Source of the DNA: Chitinophaga sp. CF418
Lineage (GTDB): Bacteria > Bacteroidota > Bacteroidia > Chitinophagales > Chitinophagaceae
DNA: 64,000 bases
NCBI RefSeq assembly: GCF_900142925.1
Contig: NZ_FRCN01000008.1
Location: 1-64,000 of the forward strand
Reading direction: 5' to 3'
The notes beneath the pieces were generated by a model that was not told the origin of the DNA, ran no database searches, and worked only from the letters and a program-made list of their open reading frames with translations. Of this stretch, positions 44,519-53,714 are shown piece by piece (position 1 is the first letter of the stretch; every line of letters starts with the position of its first letter). Made by a program: the position numbers and the translations under genes.

Positions 44519-47500
44519 TTAGTTAAGACTCCTGAAATCCACCGGTACCAGCTTACTCACACCCGGTTCCTGCATGGTAACCCCGTAGATCACATCCACA
44601 GCCGCCATTGTCTGCTTGTTGTGCGTAACAATAATGAACTGCGAATTGTCTGAGAACTTACGGATCATATTGGTGAATTTACCTACGTTGGCATCATCCA
44701 GCGGCGCGTCCACCTCATCGAGGATACAGAATGGCGCTGGTTTGATCAGGTAAATGGCAAACAGTAAGGCTGTTGCCGTCAGAGTCTTCTCACCCCCACT
44801 CAGCTGTGTAATGGCAGCCGGACGTTTACCCTTCGGTTTGGCGATGATCTCAATACCGGTATCTGCCAGGTTTTCAGGATCGTTCAATATCATATCACAC
44901 TGGTCTTCTTCGGTGAACAATGCCTTAAATACACGTACGAAGTTTTCCTTTACCTGGTTGAAGGTATCCAGGAATTTCTGGTTAGCCGTTGCCTCCACTT
45001 CCTGGATCGTCGCCATCAGCGATTCTTTGGCGGTTACCAGGTCATTCTTCTGCTCCAGTATAAATTCATAACGTTTCTTCATTTCCTGGTAGGCCTCGAT
45101 CGCTGTAGGGTTGATCTCCCCCATATTTTCAAGACGCTTCTTCAGTCGCTCGGCGCCTCCCTGCAATTCATCCACAGGCAATGCGGAACTACGCTGTTCG
45201 TCAATGATCTCGTCCAGGTTTACCTTGAACTCTACACTCAGTCTTTCCTTCATGGAGGCCAGCTGCAGTTTCAGTTCGTTTACCTTGTCCTTGATCACTG
45301 TCAGCGACTGTTCCAGCTGTTCCTTGGCACGCTGGCGCGCACGCAGGCTGCTTTCTTTTTCCTGCAGCTGGTTACGGAAGTTGTAGTACTCCTGGTCTTT
45401 TTCGTTCAGCTCTTTCTCTTCTTCCTCTTTACGACGGAACAGGTCTATCAATCCATCTTCTGCTGTTCCCAGCTTGTCTTCCGCAGCAGCAATATTAGCC
45501 ACTGCATCTTCCAGCTGAGATTTATTGCTGGTGATCTGCGCATGCAGATCTGTTAATTGTTTGCGTTTGAATTCCAGTTCCTGCTTCAGGGCCTGCACCT
45601 TACTCTGCTGACGGGTATGTTGCAGGTTCTGGTTGTTGAACTGTACATTGGCCTGGTTGAATTGTTGCTCTGCCTCAGTAGCTGCCCTTTCTGCGGCCAC
45701 TATATTATCGTGCAAAGCATGCACCTTTTCATTCAGGTCCTCCAGTTCATCTTTCACACCGGAAATGCTTTCCTGGTTAGCTGCCAGGGAATCCTGCATT
45801 TCCAGCAGGCGCTTTTCGCCAGATTCTACCAGGTGACGGAAGTTCTCAATACGGTTCTGCAATCCGAACACCTGGTTATTCAACTGGTTGATCTTCTCGC
45901 GGGCGGCATTGATATTATTCTCATTCAACTGGCTATTGTATCCCAATACCTGGTTGTGTTTATCCTGGATCTGCTGACGCAGGTTAGCCACTACTTCTTC
46001 CAGTGCTTTGATCTCTTCATCCAGTTTTTCCAGGTTCTTGGCACGTCCCAGTTTCTTTCCTTCGAACAGTCCTACGGAACCACCACTGAAACTGTACCTG
46101 CCCCGGTTCATTCTGCCGCTCTTCTCTATCACCAATACATCCTGGTCTGCCAGCTGGCTGAATTCCAGGTTACTGATATCGTCAGTAATGAATACTTTAC
46201 CCAGCAGGTAGTTACCCAGTCCCTTGTAGCGTTCTTCCAGTTCTACCACCTGCAGGGCCGGAATAGCGCCCGGAGGGGTAAACAGGCTTCCAACCGGTTG
46301 GTGGAACTGGTCCAGGATAAAAAAGTTGGCTTTACCTTTCTTATTATCATCCAGTAAGCGGATGGCCTGTACTGCCTCTGCTGCATTATTTACAACATAG
46401 TAGTTTAGATAAGGTTCAAGCAGATTCTCCACGCAAGTACGATATTCTTCCTTACAAAAGAAAATATCACTCAGGATAGGAGCAGTATTATTCCAGTCTG
46501 GATTTTTCTTGAGGAACTTGATACTTTCAGGATAACCTTCCAGGCTGTCAACAAGGGATTTTAACAGGTCGTATTCATTCTTCTTCTGGTCCAGCGCACG
46601 GTTCTCGTCTACCAGTTTATCGCGCAGACCTTCTATTTCTCCCTGGGTGGTCAGGATCTTTCCTTTGGTCTCTTCCTGGAAAGCGACCATATCTTCCAGG
46701 TCTGCTTTCTGGTCCTGCAGCGTTTCCTGGAGCCCAACCTTCTCTTCTTCCAGTTGCGTGATCTGCAACTGACGACCGGCCTTTTCGTCCTGTAACTGGT
46801 GTATACTGCGTTGCAGGTTCTGTACGGAAGTATCGGCTACCGCCACTTTCTTTTCCGCTTCGAACTGCTGCCGCTGCCATTGTTGCTGGTCACGGCGCAG
46901 GGTTTCGAGGGATAGTTTCTTCTGGTTGAACGCTTCCTTCTTCTCGTCCATCATCTCCTGCAATCCTTCCAGCTGGTCCTGTAAGGACTCAAACGCATCC
47001 TGTTCTTCCTCCACCTGTGTCTCGGTAAAAGCAATGGAATCTGTCAGTCCCTGCAACTGTCCCTCTGCATTATTGAGGAACTGGCTGATATTGCGTTCCC
47101 GCTCTTTCAGGTAGGTGAGCTGCTGGCTGGCCAGGTTCTTATCATTTTCCTTGGTACGGATGGTAGATACCAGTTCATTGAAGGATTTCTGCAGCACCTG
47201 CAGTTCTCTTTCCTTGGCAACGAAATGCAGTTTATCTTCTTCCACACTGGCCTCTGCGGAGGAGATCTCCGTTTCCAGGGCCAGTTTCCTGTCACTTTCC
47301 GCCTGTTGTTCATCTGTCAGTTCTTTAAACGTGACATTAAATCCTTCTAGGGCGGCTTTTGCCAATTCTATACTGATCTCGCGATATTCTTTTTTCACCT
47401 CGTAAAAGCGCTCGGCCTTACGTGCCTGGGCTTCGAGGGTCTTTAAGTTGTTATTGATCTCAAACAGCAGGTCCTCAATACGGTTCAGGTCACCCTCCGT

Positions 47501-48049
47501 AGCATCCAGCTTGGATTTGGCTTCCTTTTTACGCGTTTTATAGATGGAAATACCGGCAGCCTGTTCCAGCATGCGGCGGCGGCTGTTCTCTTTATCTTTG
47601 ATTATATCGTCCACCATACCCAGCTCAATGATGGCATAGGAGTCAGTACTGACACCAGTATCCATAAATAAGTTATGGATGTCTTTCAGGCGGCAGGCCA
47701 CATCGTTCAGACGATACTCGCTATCACCGTTCTTGTAAAACTTGCGGGTAATGGTAACTGTAGTGAACTCGGTTGGCAATACATTGCGGGTGTTCTCGAA
47801 CGTGAGGCTCACTTCGGCCATACCACTTGCAGAACGTGTTTTGGAGCCGTTAAACACCAGTCCTGACTGATTCTCCGAACGCAGGTTACTGATTTTATGC
47901 TCCCCGATCACCCAGCGGATGGAGTCAATGATATTACTTTTGCCACACCCGTTGGGGCCTATTACCCCCGTTACCCCCTCATCGAAGTGTAATACGGTTT
48001 TGTCAGCAAAACTTTTGAAGCCTTTGATTTCTAATGTCTTTAAACGCAC
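44519..48049 (-). CDS. smc: Chromosome segregation protein SMC
   Basis: A 1176-residue condensin ATPase. N-terminal Walker A GPNGCGKS (residues 31-38), a long coiled coil (about 170-500), hinge domain (about 515-660, with GLGNYLLGKVF), second coiled coil (about 670-1020), and C-terminal signature LSGGEK (about 1083) with Walker B FCILDEVDAPLDDANV. Length is standard. It would act with ScpA and ScpB, not in the window. A TATCTTTG element 30 bp upstream is its likely promoter. The long coiled coil creates several antisense shadow frames. Confidence 0.97.
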   Translation of the reverse strand: MRLKTLEIKGFKSFADKTVLHFDEGVTGVIGPNGCGKSNIIDSIRWVIGEHKISNLRSENQSGLVFNGSKTRSASGMAEVSLTFENTRNVLPTEFTTVTITRKFYKNGDSEYRLNDVACRLKDIHNLFMDTGVSTDSYAIIELGMVDDIIKDKENSRRRMLEQAAGISIYKTRKKEAKSKLDATEGDLNRIEDLLFEINNNLKTLEAQARKAERFYEVKKEYREISIELAKAALEGFNVTFKELTDEQQAESDRKLALETEISSAEASVEEDKLHFVAKERELQVLQKSFNELVSTIRTKENDKNLASQQLTYLKERERNISQFLNNAEGQLQGLTDSIAFTETQVEEEQDAFESLQDQLEGLQEMMDEKKEAFNQKKLSLETLRRDQQQWQRQQFEAEKKVAVADTSVQNLQRSIHQLQDEKAGRQLQITQLEEEKVGLQETLQDQKADLEDMVAFQEETKGKILTTQGEIEGLRDKLVDENRALDQKKNEYDLLKSLVDSLEGYPESIKFLKKNPDWNNTAPILSDIFFCKEEYRTCVENLLEPYLNYYVVNNAAEAVQAIRLLDDNKKGKANFFILDQFHQPVGSLFTPPGAIPALQVVELEERYKGLGNYLLGKVFITDDISNLEFSQLADQDVLVIEKSGRMNRGRYSFSGGSVGLFEGKKLGRAKNLEKLDEEIKALEEVVANLRQQIQDKHNQVLGYNSQLNENNINAAREKINQLNNQVFGLQNRIENFRHLVESGEKRLLEMQDSLAANQESISGVKDELEDLNEKVHALHDNIVAAERAATEAEQQFNQANVQFNNQNLQHTRQQSKVQALKQELEFKRKQLTDLHAQITSNKSQLEDAVANIAAAEDKLGTAEDGLIDLFRRKEEEEKELNEKDQEYYNFRNQLQEKESSLRARQRAKEQLEQSLTVIKDKVNELKLQLASMKERLSVEFKVNLDEIIDEQRSSALPVDELQGGAERLKKRLENMGEINPTAIEAYQEMKKRYEFILEQKNDLVTAKESLMATIQEVEATANQKFLDTFNQVKENFVRVFKALFTEEDQCDMILNDPENLADTGIEIIAKPKGKRPAAITQLSGGEKTLTATALLFAIYLIKPAPFCILDEVDAPLDDANVGKFTNMIRKFSDNSQFIIVTHNKQTMAAVDVIYGVTMQEPGVSKLVPVDFRSLN

Positions 48050-48078
48050 AATTGCTTTGCTTTGTTTTTTTAAGCCGT

Positions 48079-48086
48079 CAAAGATA
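48079..48086 (-). promoter_or_regulatory. -7 promoter element (TATCTTTG) of smc
   Basis: Exact TAnnTTTG on the minus strand, 29 bp upstream of the smc ATG. No clear -33 TTTG partner. Confidence 0.5.
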
Positions 48087-48137
48087 ACTATGATTTCTCT
48101 GATTTATGACCAGGATTTGCCTAATCATACCATAATA

Positions 48138-48263
48138 ATGCATTTTTACCAGACTATTAATCTCCTTTTTCTGATAATCAGTATCTTAATCCAAGCCTGT
48201 AACCTTTATTTTTCCAAAGAAAACAGTAATTTATCAGACAACCATGTCCCGGTTAGAATTTAA
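48138..48263 (+). CDS. Very small putative lipoprotein (41 aa)
   Basis: A short plus-strand frame in the 380-bp gap between smc and the FUSC gene. It starts MHFYQTINLLFLIISILIQAC, a convincing lipoprotein signal with a lipobox-like end (Cys21), and leaves a mature peptide of 21 residues (NLYFSKENSNLSDNHVPVR plus one). Frame extension upstream to 47919 only runs over smc antisense, so the ATG at 48138 is chosen. No homologue is recognised. It resembles in kind the 44-residue lipoprotein at 6396. Real expression is unproven. Confidence 0.42.
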   Translation: MHFYQTINLLFLIISILIQACNLYFSKENSNLSDNHVPVRI

Positions 48264-48382
48264 TTATACACAGTTGTGTATAAATTGCATTGAATGATTG
48301 ATCAGTGGTTTGTTGCTGTAGTATTATATTTAACTAATATACCGTAAACAGAGGATTGCCTTGCGCCCTGGCCAGCATTCTT

Positions 48383-48411
48383 TTTGCTTATCAGCGATTT
48401 AAATAACTTTG
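48383..48411 (+). promoter_or_regulatory. FUSC-gene promoter (TTTG, 17 bp, TAACTTTG)
   Basis: TTTG at 48383-48386, 17 bp spacer, then TAACTTTG at 48404-48411, an exact -7 match. The ATG of the FUSC-family gene follows at 48431. Confidence 0.55.
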
Positions 48412-48430
48412 CATATATTAATTTTTCCAG

Positions 48431-50671
48431 ATGCGGCATTGGGTTCAGGAAGTCAGGAATTTCATTTACAGTTATCATTTCAGTACAGGATTACGTACTA
48501 CCATTAGTGTGGTGGTACCGTCTGTAGCGTTTTCCATTATGGGCGACCTCCCCATGGGTATTGTGGTTTCCCTCGGCGCACTGGCTACGGCCCTTTCAGA
48601 CGTTCCCGGTACTGCACTTCATAAACGGAACGGCATCCTGACCGCCATCGCTTTCATATTCTTCACGGCTGTTGGCACCAGCCTGATAGCGCCTTATCCC
48701 ATTCTTATGACGGGCTGGATACTCGCCTGTTGCTTTGCCAACGGCATGCTGCTGGTATATGGCAACCGGGGTGGTAATATTGGCATCGCCTGCCTGCTCG
48801 TAATGGTGTCTATACTGGGAGAAACGCCCGTTGGTCCTGGTGAGGCCCTTATCCATTGCATCCTTATTTTAGGAGGAAGCGTCTGGTACGGCTTTCTCGC
48901 CCTCCTGCTCTGGCAGATCCGCCCATACCTGAGCGTACAACAGATGCTGTCGGAATGTATCATGGAAACCGCCCGCTACCTGGAAGAAAGGGCAGGATTC
49001 TATGAAAAGGGAGCAGACAAGCACTTCGATGAGATCTATAAATCGGTACTGGCCCAGCAGGTGGTGGTAAGCGAAAAGCAGGAAGCTGTCCGCGAACTGC
49101 TGCTCAAACGCCGTTCCTCACAGCAGGGATCCACCAGTATTAATAAAAGCATGGTGCTCATTTTCCTGGATATTGTAGACCTCCAGGAACAGATCATGGC
49201 TTCGCAGACAGACTACCAGGCACTGCATGAAGATTTTAGGGAAACGGAGATCCTGGAGAAATTCCATACCCTCATCCTCCAGTACGCATCCGAGTTACAA
49301 TTGATCGGAACAGCTGTGGCAGCCGGACAGCGCTCTCTGCCCAAAGCGAACCTCCGGTACGAAATAGAGAAAGTACAGCATGCCATCGCGGATATCCGCA
49401 GAACATTGCCAACGTTCAAAGAGCGTACAAAGCTCATCACGCTGACCAACATCCTTCATAATCTTCAGGATATGACACAGCGTATCTACAACCTGCACCG
49501 GCTCACCAGGCTGGAAAGGGTAAAAGATGAGATCATTGATCCGCGGATACAGCTGTCCAGTTTCACTACCCGCAACCGCTATGACCTGGAAACCCTGCTG
49601 AACAACCTGACCTTCCAGTCGCACATTTTCCGGCATGCCCTGCGTGTGAGTATTGCGGCCGTGACCGGTTACCTGCTGGGACTGGTATTTCACCTGGACA
49701 GGGTGTACTGGGTACTGCTCACCATTGTGGTTATCCTGAAGCCGGGCTTCGGCATCAGTAAAACCCGGAGCTATCAGCGTATCATCGGTACCATTACCGG
49801 GGCATTATTTGCCGCAGGCGTACTGTTCCTGACCAATAATCCTCCCCTCATATTCATCCTGATGCTGATCTGTATCCTGGGCGCCTATAGTTTTATGACG
49901 CAGCAGTATACACTCAGCGTATTTTTTGTAACGCCCTTTGTCATTTTTCTCTTACACTTCCTGCATCCCGCACACCTGCAGAACGCAGAACTGCGCGTAC
50001 TGGACACGTTTATAGGCGTTAGTATCGCCTTCCTGGCCAGCCTGTTGCTGTGGCCCAGCTGGGAGCATAATTACCTGCCGAACTATATGACAAAAATGGT
50101 ACAGGATAATGCCCGTTACCTTAACCAGGTAATGCGGCTGTATACCGGACAGGAATTTGTAATGAATGATTATAAACTGGCGAGAAAGGATACCAATGTA
50201 AGCGCGGCTAACCTCATGTCAGCCTTTCAGCGGATGCTGTCTGAACCTAAAAGTAAACAGTTACATGGCTCGGAGATCTATCATTTCGTGGTATTAAGCC
50301 ATTCCATGATGTCGCATATTGCGGCACTGGCTAACTATGGATTGTTACATGGCGTTCATTTCCCCAAGCCGGAATATAAACTGATCAATCAACAGATGCA
50401 TGAGCACTTTGACTGTATCATAAAACTGCAGGAAGACCCAACATACAAGTCTGCACAGCTGTCTACGAGTCTCGAGGCTTTTGAAACACTGGATGTGGAA
50501 CTCGAAACACTCTACCAGCGGAGACAGGAAGAGATTAACCAGGGTAAAGGAGATACACCTGTCCGCGATGAAATGCTGGAAACGAAGATGGTCCGCGACC
50601 AACTCCATGCCATGTTCTCATTGCTTAAAGATATGAAGAAGACGATCGATAAGACTATTGCTGATAAATAA
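48431..50671 (+). CDS. FUSC family membrane protein (YccS/YhfK-like)
   Basis: A 746-residue inner-membrane protein of the FUSC/aromatic-acid-exporter-like superfamily. Two blocks of about five to six membrane helices (about residues 15-170 and 395-545) are separated by a helical soluble domain (about 175-390), and a soluble C-terminal tail follows. VYWVLLTIVVILKPGFGISKTRSYQRIIGTITGAL (about 420-454) is the family signature. Members may export small organic molecules or affect the envelope; function here is unknown. Its last 17 bases overlap, tail to tail, the 3' end of bshC on the other strand. Confidence 0.88.
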   Translation: MRHWVQEVRNFIYSYHFSTGLRTTISVVVPSVAFSIMGDLPMGIVVSLGALATALSDVPGTALHKRNGILTAIAFIFFTAVGTSLIAPYPILMTGWILACCFANGMLLVYGNRGGNIGIACLLVMVSILGETPVGPGEALIHCILILGGSVWYGFLALLLWQIRPYLSVQQMLSECIMETARYLEERAGFYEKGADKHFDEIYKSVLAQQVVVSEKQEAVRELLLKRRSSQQGSTSINKSMVLIFLDIVDLQEQIMASQTDYQALHEDFRETEILEKFHTLILQYASELQLIGTAVAAGQRSLPKANLRYEIEKVQHAIADIRRTLPTFKERTKLITLTNILHNLQDMTQRIYNLHRLTRLERVKDEIIDPRIQLSSFTTRNRYDLETLLNNLTFQSHIFRHALRVSIAAVTGYLLGLVFHLDRVYWVLLTIVVILKPGFGISKTRSYQRIIGTITGALFAAGVLFLTNNPPLIFILMLICILGAYSFMTQQYTLSVFFVTPFVIFLLHFLHPAHLQNAELRVLDTFIGVSIAFLASLLLWPSWEHNYLPNYMTKMVQDNARYLNQVMRLYTGQEFVMNDYKLARKDTNVSAANLMSAFQRMLSEPKSKQLHGSEIYHFVVLSHSMMSHIAALANYGLLHGVHFPKPEYKLINQQMHEHFDCIIKLQEDPTYKSAQLSTSLEAFETLDVELETLYQRRQEEINQGKGDTPVRDEMLETKMVRDQLHAMFSLLKDMKKTIDKTIADK

Positions 50672-52250
50672 TACCAAACTGGTCGCACAGCGGATCTATA
50701 TGCTCCAGCAATACATCGAAGAATGCTGGCCCCTGCTGTACATACCAGGGCATAAAGTTCTCCTTTCTTTCCTGTAAAGAGTTTGCGGGGAACAGTCTAA
50801 CCTTCAGGTTACGGATCTGCTCCGTCTGCCAGCCGAATTTCTTCTTTTCCGCCTTCAGAAACTTATGTTCCAGTTTTCCGATGGATTTTACGGCCCGGGT
50901 ACGCTCCGCTGCTACAGAAGCCACCAAAGTCACGTCAATCTCCCTGGCTTTCTGTGCCAGTTCGTCAAACAGTTTCTCTACCGCTGCATACTCATCTTTT
51001 AATACCAGCGCGGCATTGGTATTTTCCTTTACAAAACGGTTCACCAGCTCCTCTGTATCTTCAAAAAGATCAGTAACCGTCAGTCCGAGCTTCCGCAGGC
51101 GTTCCTGTGAAGCACCATCTGTCAGCAGGAAGGAATTACGCAATATCAGCGCAGGGTATGGCACCCTGTAATAAGCAAATAACTGTTGCAGCTCCAGCCA
51201 GTAGGCAATCTCCCCACCGCCACCAATGAAAGCAATATTAGGCAGGATCGTTTCCTGCAACATGCCACGCAGTATCACATTAGGACTGAACCTTTCAGGA
51301 TGTTCCTCCAGCTCTTTCTCCAGGCTGGCGGCAGTAAATTCAACCGGCAGGTGTAATACCTTCCAGATGTCCCCCACCTGCACAATACGTTCACGGGAGG
51401 TTTCTGTCAGGTAAAACAGGTTTATTTCCCGGGGATTAGCCTGCACTTTATGATGTTTGGAGAGTTGTTCTATTGTTTCATTGACGATCCGGTAAGAATG
51501 CTGATTGAATAATTCATCCCGCATCACAGGTACGAACAGTTTCTTCAGCTTCGGATTGTCCGGTACCAGTACTACCAGTCCGTAACGGCCAAAGAGTTCG
51601 TTAACCAGATAGAGTGTGGCCGCCTGGATGTTTGCGTGGCCGAGGTAGGCCTTCTTTAACAACCCGATCAGTTCTTCAGCATATGCGCCATAGCCCAATG
51701 CCGCTTTCACCTTTTCGATCAGCTCCTCAAAACCTTCCGGTTGCATGCGTCCCACGGCTCCCTGCTGGTCAGTTGGCCAGGTGATTGTTTTGCCGTCGAT
51801 ATAGACGTGTCCCAGTTCATCCAGGTCAGCATCTTCACTGCCCATGTAATAAACAGGCACGAAATTATACTGTGGATATTGCGACCTGAGCTGATTAGCT
51901 AACTTAATGGTTTGCAATATCTTGTAGACGAAGTATAAATAACCGGTGAAGATGTTGGGCTGGTGTGCAGTGGTAACGGTGAAGGTCTGCTGGTCCAGCA
52001 GGCTGTTAATATTACTGCGAACACTATCGGTGATGTCCAGTCCTTCGTATTGTTCCTGCAGTGCAGCTACCAGGACGTCCCGCTGTTGTGGGAAAAGCTT
52101 TTTTGCCTGTATAACTGCCTCAAAATCAGGATGTACTGGGGAATATTTATAAAAAGGTCGGAGATTAGGATGCTCGGCCAGAAAATCTATTACCAATTGA
52201 TTGAAATACCCGGTTTTACCATACGGGATATGACTTACAGGTTGCTCCAT
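50655..52250 (-). CDS. bshC: Bacillithiol biosynthesis cysteine-adding enzyme
   Basis: A 531-residue ligase for the last step of bacillithiol synthesis (cysteine onto GlcN-malate). Family marks: VTTAHQPNIFTGYLYFVYKILQTIKLA (about residues 92-118), NFVPVYYMGSEDADLDELGH (about 126-145) and the later IAFIGGGGEIAYWLELQQLF (about 345-364). Length is normal. The TACCTTCG element at 52278-52285 with TTG 20 bp upstream is a plausible promoter. It is not clustered with bshA or bshB here. Confidence 0.93.
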   Translation of the reverse strand: MEQPVSHIPYGKTGYFNQLVIDFLAEHPNLRPFYKYSPVHPDFEAVIQAKKLFPQQRDVLVAALQEQYEGLDITDSVRSNINSLLDQQTFTVTTAHQPNIFTGYLYFVYKILQTIKLANQLRSQYPQYNFVPVYYMGSEDADLDELGHVYIDGKTITWPTDQQGAVGRMQPEGFEELIEKVKAALGYGAYAEELIGLLKKAYLGHANIQAATLYLVNELFGRYGLVVLVPDNPKLKKLFVPVMRDELFNQHSYRIVNETIEQLSKHHKVQANPREINLFYLTETSRERIVQVGDIWKVLHLPVEFTAASLEKELEEHPERFSPNVILRGMLQETILPNIAFIGGGGEIAYWLELQQLFAYYRVPYPALILRNSFLLTDGASQERLRKLGLTVTDLFEDTEELVNRFVKENTNAALVLKDEYAAVEKLFDELAQKAREIDVTLVASVAAERTRAVKSIGKLEHKFLKAEKKKFGWQTEQIRNLKVRLFPANSLQERKENFMPWYVQQGPAFFDVLLEHIDPLCDQFGIIYQQ

Positions 52251-52277
52251 ACGCTAAGCGCTGATTCTTTTGATGCA

Positions 52278-52308
52278 CGAAGGTAGGGAATGAATCACGA
52301 ATCATCAA
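52278..52308 (-). promoter_or_regulatory. bshC promoter (TTG, 20 bp, TACCTTCG)
   Basis: On the minus strand TTG (52308-52306), 20 bp spacer, then TACCTTCG (52285-52278), one mismatch from TAnnTTTG. The bshC ATG is 28 bp downstream. Confidence 0.45.
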
Positions 52309-52323
52309 TTACGAATTACGAAT
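52290..52323. repeat. Short degenerate ACGAAT repeat
   Basis: Imperfect tandem copies of (A)TTACGAAT/TCACGAAT in the bshC upstream region, overlapping its promoter spacer. Low complexity; significance unclear. Confidence 0.4.
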
Positions 52324-52369
52324 GGTTAAAATATGGAAGGAGCGGAGGAAAAAAAGCATCTGTAATAAG

Positions 52370-52398
52370 AAATGCCGCGAAGCATCTCCGCGGCATTT
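52370..52398 (-). terminator. Terminator after glgC
   Basis: Ten-bp arms AAATGCCGCG and CGCGGCATTT around a 9-base loop, 24 bp after the glgC stop, with a T-rich stretch further on in the minus direction. Confidence 0.7.
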
Positions 52399-52421
52399 CG
52401 TTCCTGTATATATCAGATTAT

Positions 52422-53696
52422 CTAGATCACAAATCCATCGGGCAATACCATGCCGTTCTTGATCACCACAATACCATCCTTCACGGCATACAGTTCATGG
52501 TCGCCGTCAGGCAACACAGTTCCACCCACATTGATCAGCACATTATTGCCGATACTGCAATTCTTATCTATAATGGCATTATTGATACGGCAGTTATCTC
52601 CGATTCCCATTGGCGGATGTCCTTTGGACTGGGCTTTCTCCAGGTCTTCCAGCGTCTGGTAGAAGTCACTTCCCATCACGTAGCTGTTGGTAATAACAGA
52701 GTTCCGGCCTATACGGGTCCTGATACCCACCACGCAACGTTCCAGGTGGCTGTCGAGAATGATACTACCATCTGAGATTATAGTATTCTTCAGCGTGCCC
52801 GAGATCTTTGCCGGTGGCAGCATGCGTGCACGGGAATAGATGATCTGGGACTCATCGAAGAGGTTGAACTTCGGTATTTCATCTGTCAGGCCAAGATTTG
52901 CCTCCCAGAAGGAGCTGATATTACCGATATCTGTCCAGTAGCCTGTATACTGGTAGCTCACTACTTTCATGTCAGCATTGATGGCATAAGGGATCAGCTC
53001 CTTACCGAAGTCGGTAGCTGCTTCCTGACCATTCAACAGGTCATACAGCGTCTGACGGCTGAAAATGTATATACCCATGCTGGCCAGGTATATCCTGCCT
53101 TCCTGCTGCATCTCCTCGCTTACAGGAGAGGCCCAGGGCGCCAGCACATCCTGTTTGGGTTTTTCTGTGAAGGAAGTGATCAGGGCTTTGTCATCCGTTT
53201 TCAGGATACCAAAATCAGAAGCGTCCTTGGCATTCACCGGGATGGTGGCAATGGAAACCTCTGCCTGACTTTCTATATGGTGCTGCAGCATTTCGCGGAA
53301 ATCCATCTGGTAGAGCTGGTCGCCGGAAAGGATGAGCACATATTCAAATTCGTAGTTGTCGATATGATGAAGGCATTGACGCACGGCATCCGCGGTGCCC
53401 TGGTACCAGGTCGGGTTATCGGGCGTTTGTTCTGCAGCGAGGATATCCACGAATGCCTTACTGAAGTGGCTGAAATGGTAGGTATTTTTGATGTGCTTAT
53501 TCAGTGACGCAGAGTTGAACTGGGTCAGCACGAAAATACGGTTCATATCGGCGTTCAGGCAATTCGAAATGGGAATATCCACGAGGCGGTATTTACCGGC
53601 TACCGGCACGGCAGGCTTTGATCGCTTACGCGTAAGGGGATACAAGCGGGTGCCGGATCCGCCGCCTAAGATAAGGGAGATAACTGCGTTAGACAT
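52422..53696 (-). CDS. glgC: Glucose-1-phosphate adenylyltransferase
   Basis: A 424-residue enzyme making ADP-glucose from glucose 1-phosphate and ATP, the first committed step of glycogen synthesis. The nucleotide-binding LGGGSGTRLYPLTRKRSKPAVPVAG (about residues 10-34), with the family Lys/Arg, and the KYRLVDIPISNCLNA segment are clear. The middle holds SGDQLYQMDF and the C-terminal left-handed beta-helix (about 290-424) has INNAIIDKNCSIGNN. It lies 18 bp downstream of glgA in one operon. Confidence 0.95.
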   Translation of the reverse strand: MSNAVISLILGGGSGTRLYPLTRKRSKPAVPVAGKYRLVDIPISNCLNADMNRIFVLTQFNSASLNKHIKNTYHFSHFSKAFVDILAAEQTPDNPTWYQGTADAVRQCLHHIDNYEFEYVLILSGDQLYQMDFREMLQHHIESQAEVSIATIPVNAKDASDFGILKTDDKALITSFTEKPKQDVLAPWASPVSEEMQQEGRIYLASMGIYIFSRQTLYDLLNGQEAATDFGKELIPYAINADMKVVSYQYTGYWTDIGNISSFWEANLGLTDEIPKFNLFDESQIIYSRARMLPPAKISGTLKNTIISDGSIILDSHLERCVVGIRTRIGRNSVITNSYVMGSDFYQTLEDLEKAQSKGHPPMGIGDNCRINNAIIDKNCSIGNNVLINVGGTVLPDGDHELYAVKDGIVVIKNGMVLPDGFVI

Positions 53697-53714
53697 ATAT
53701 TACGATTCTTTGTT

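Noticed and set aside
45557..46357. Plus-strand open frame of 266 codons inside smc
   Set aside because: Mirror of the Glu/Gln/Lys-rich coiled coil, giving a Leu/Val/Phe-rich shadow.
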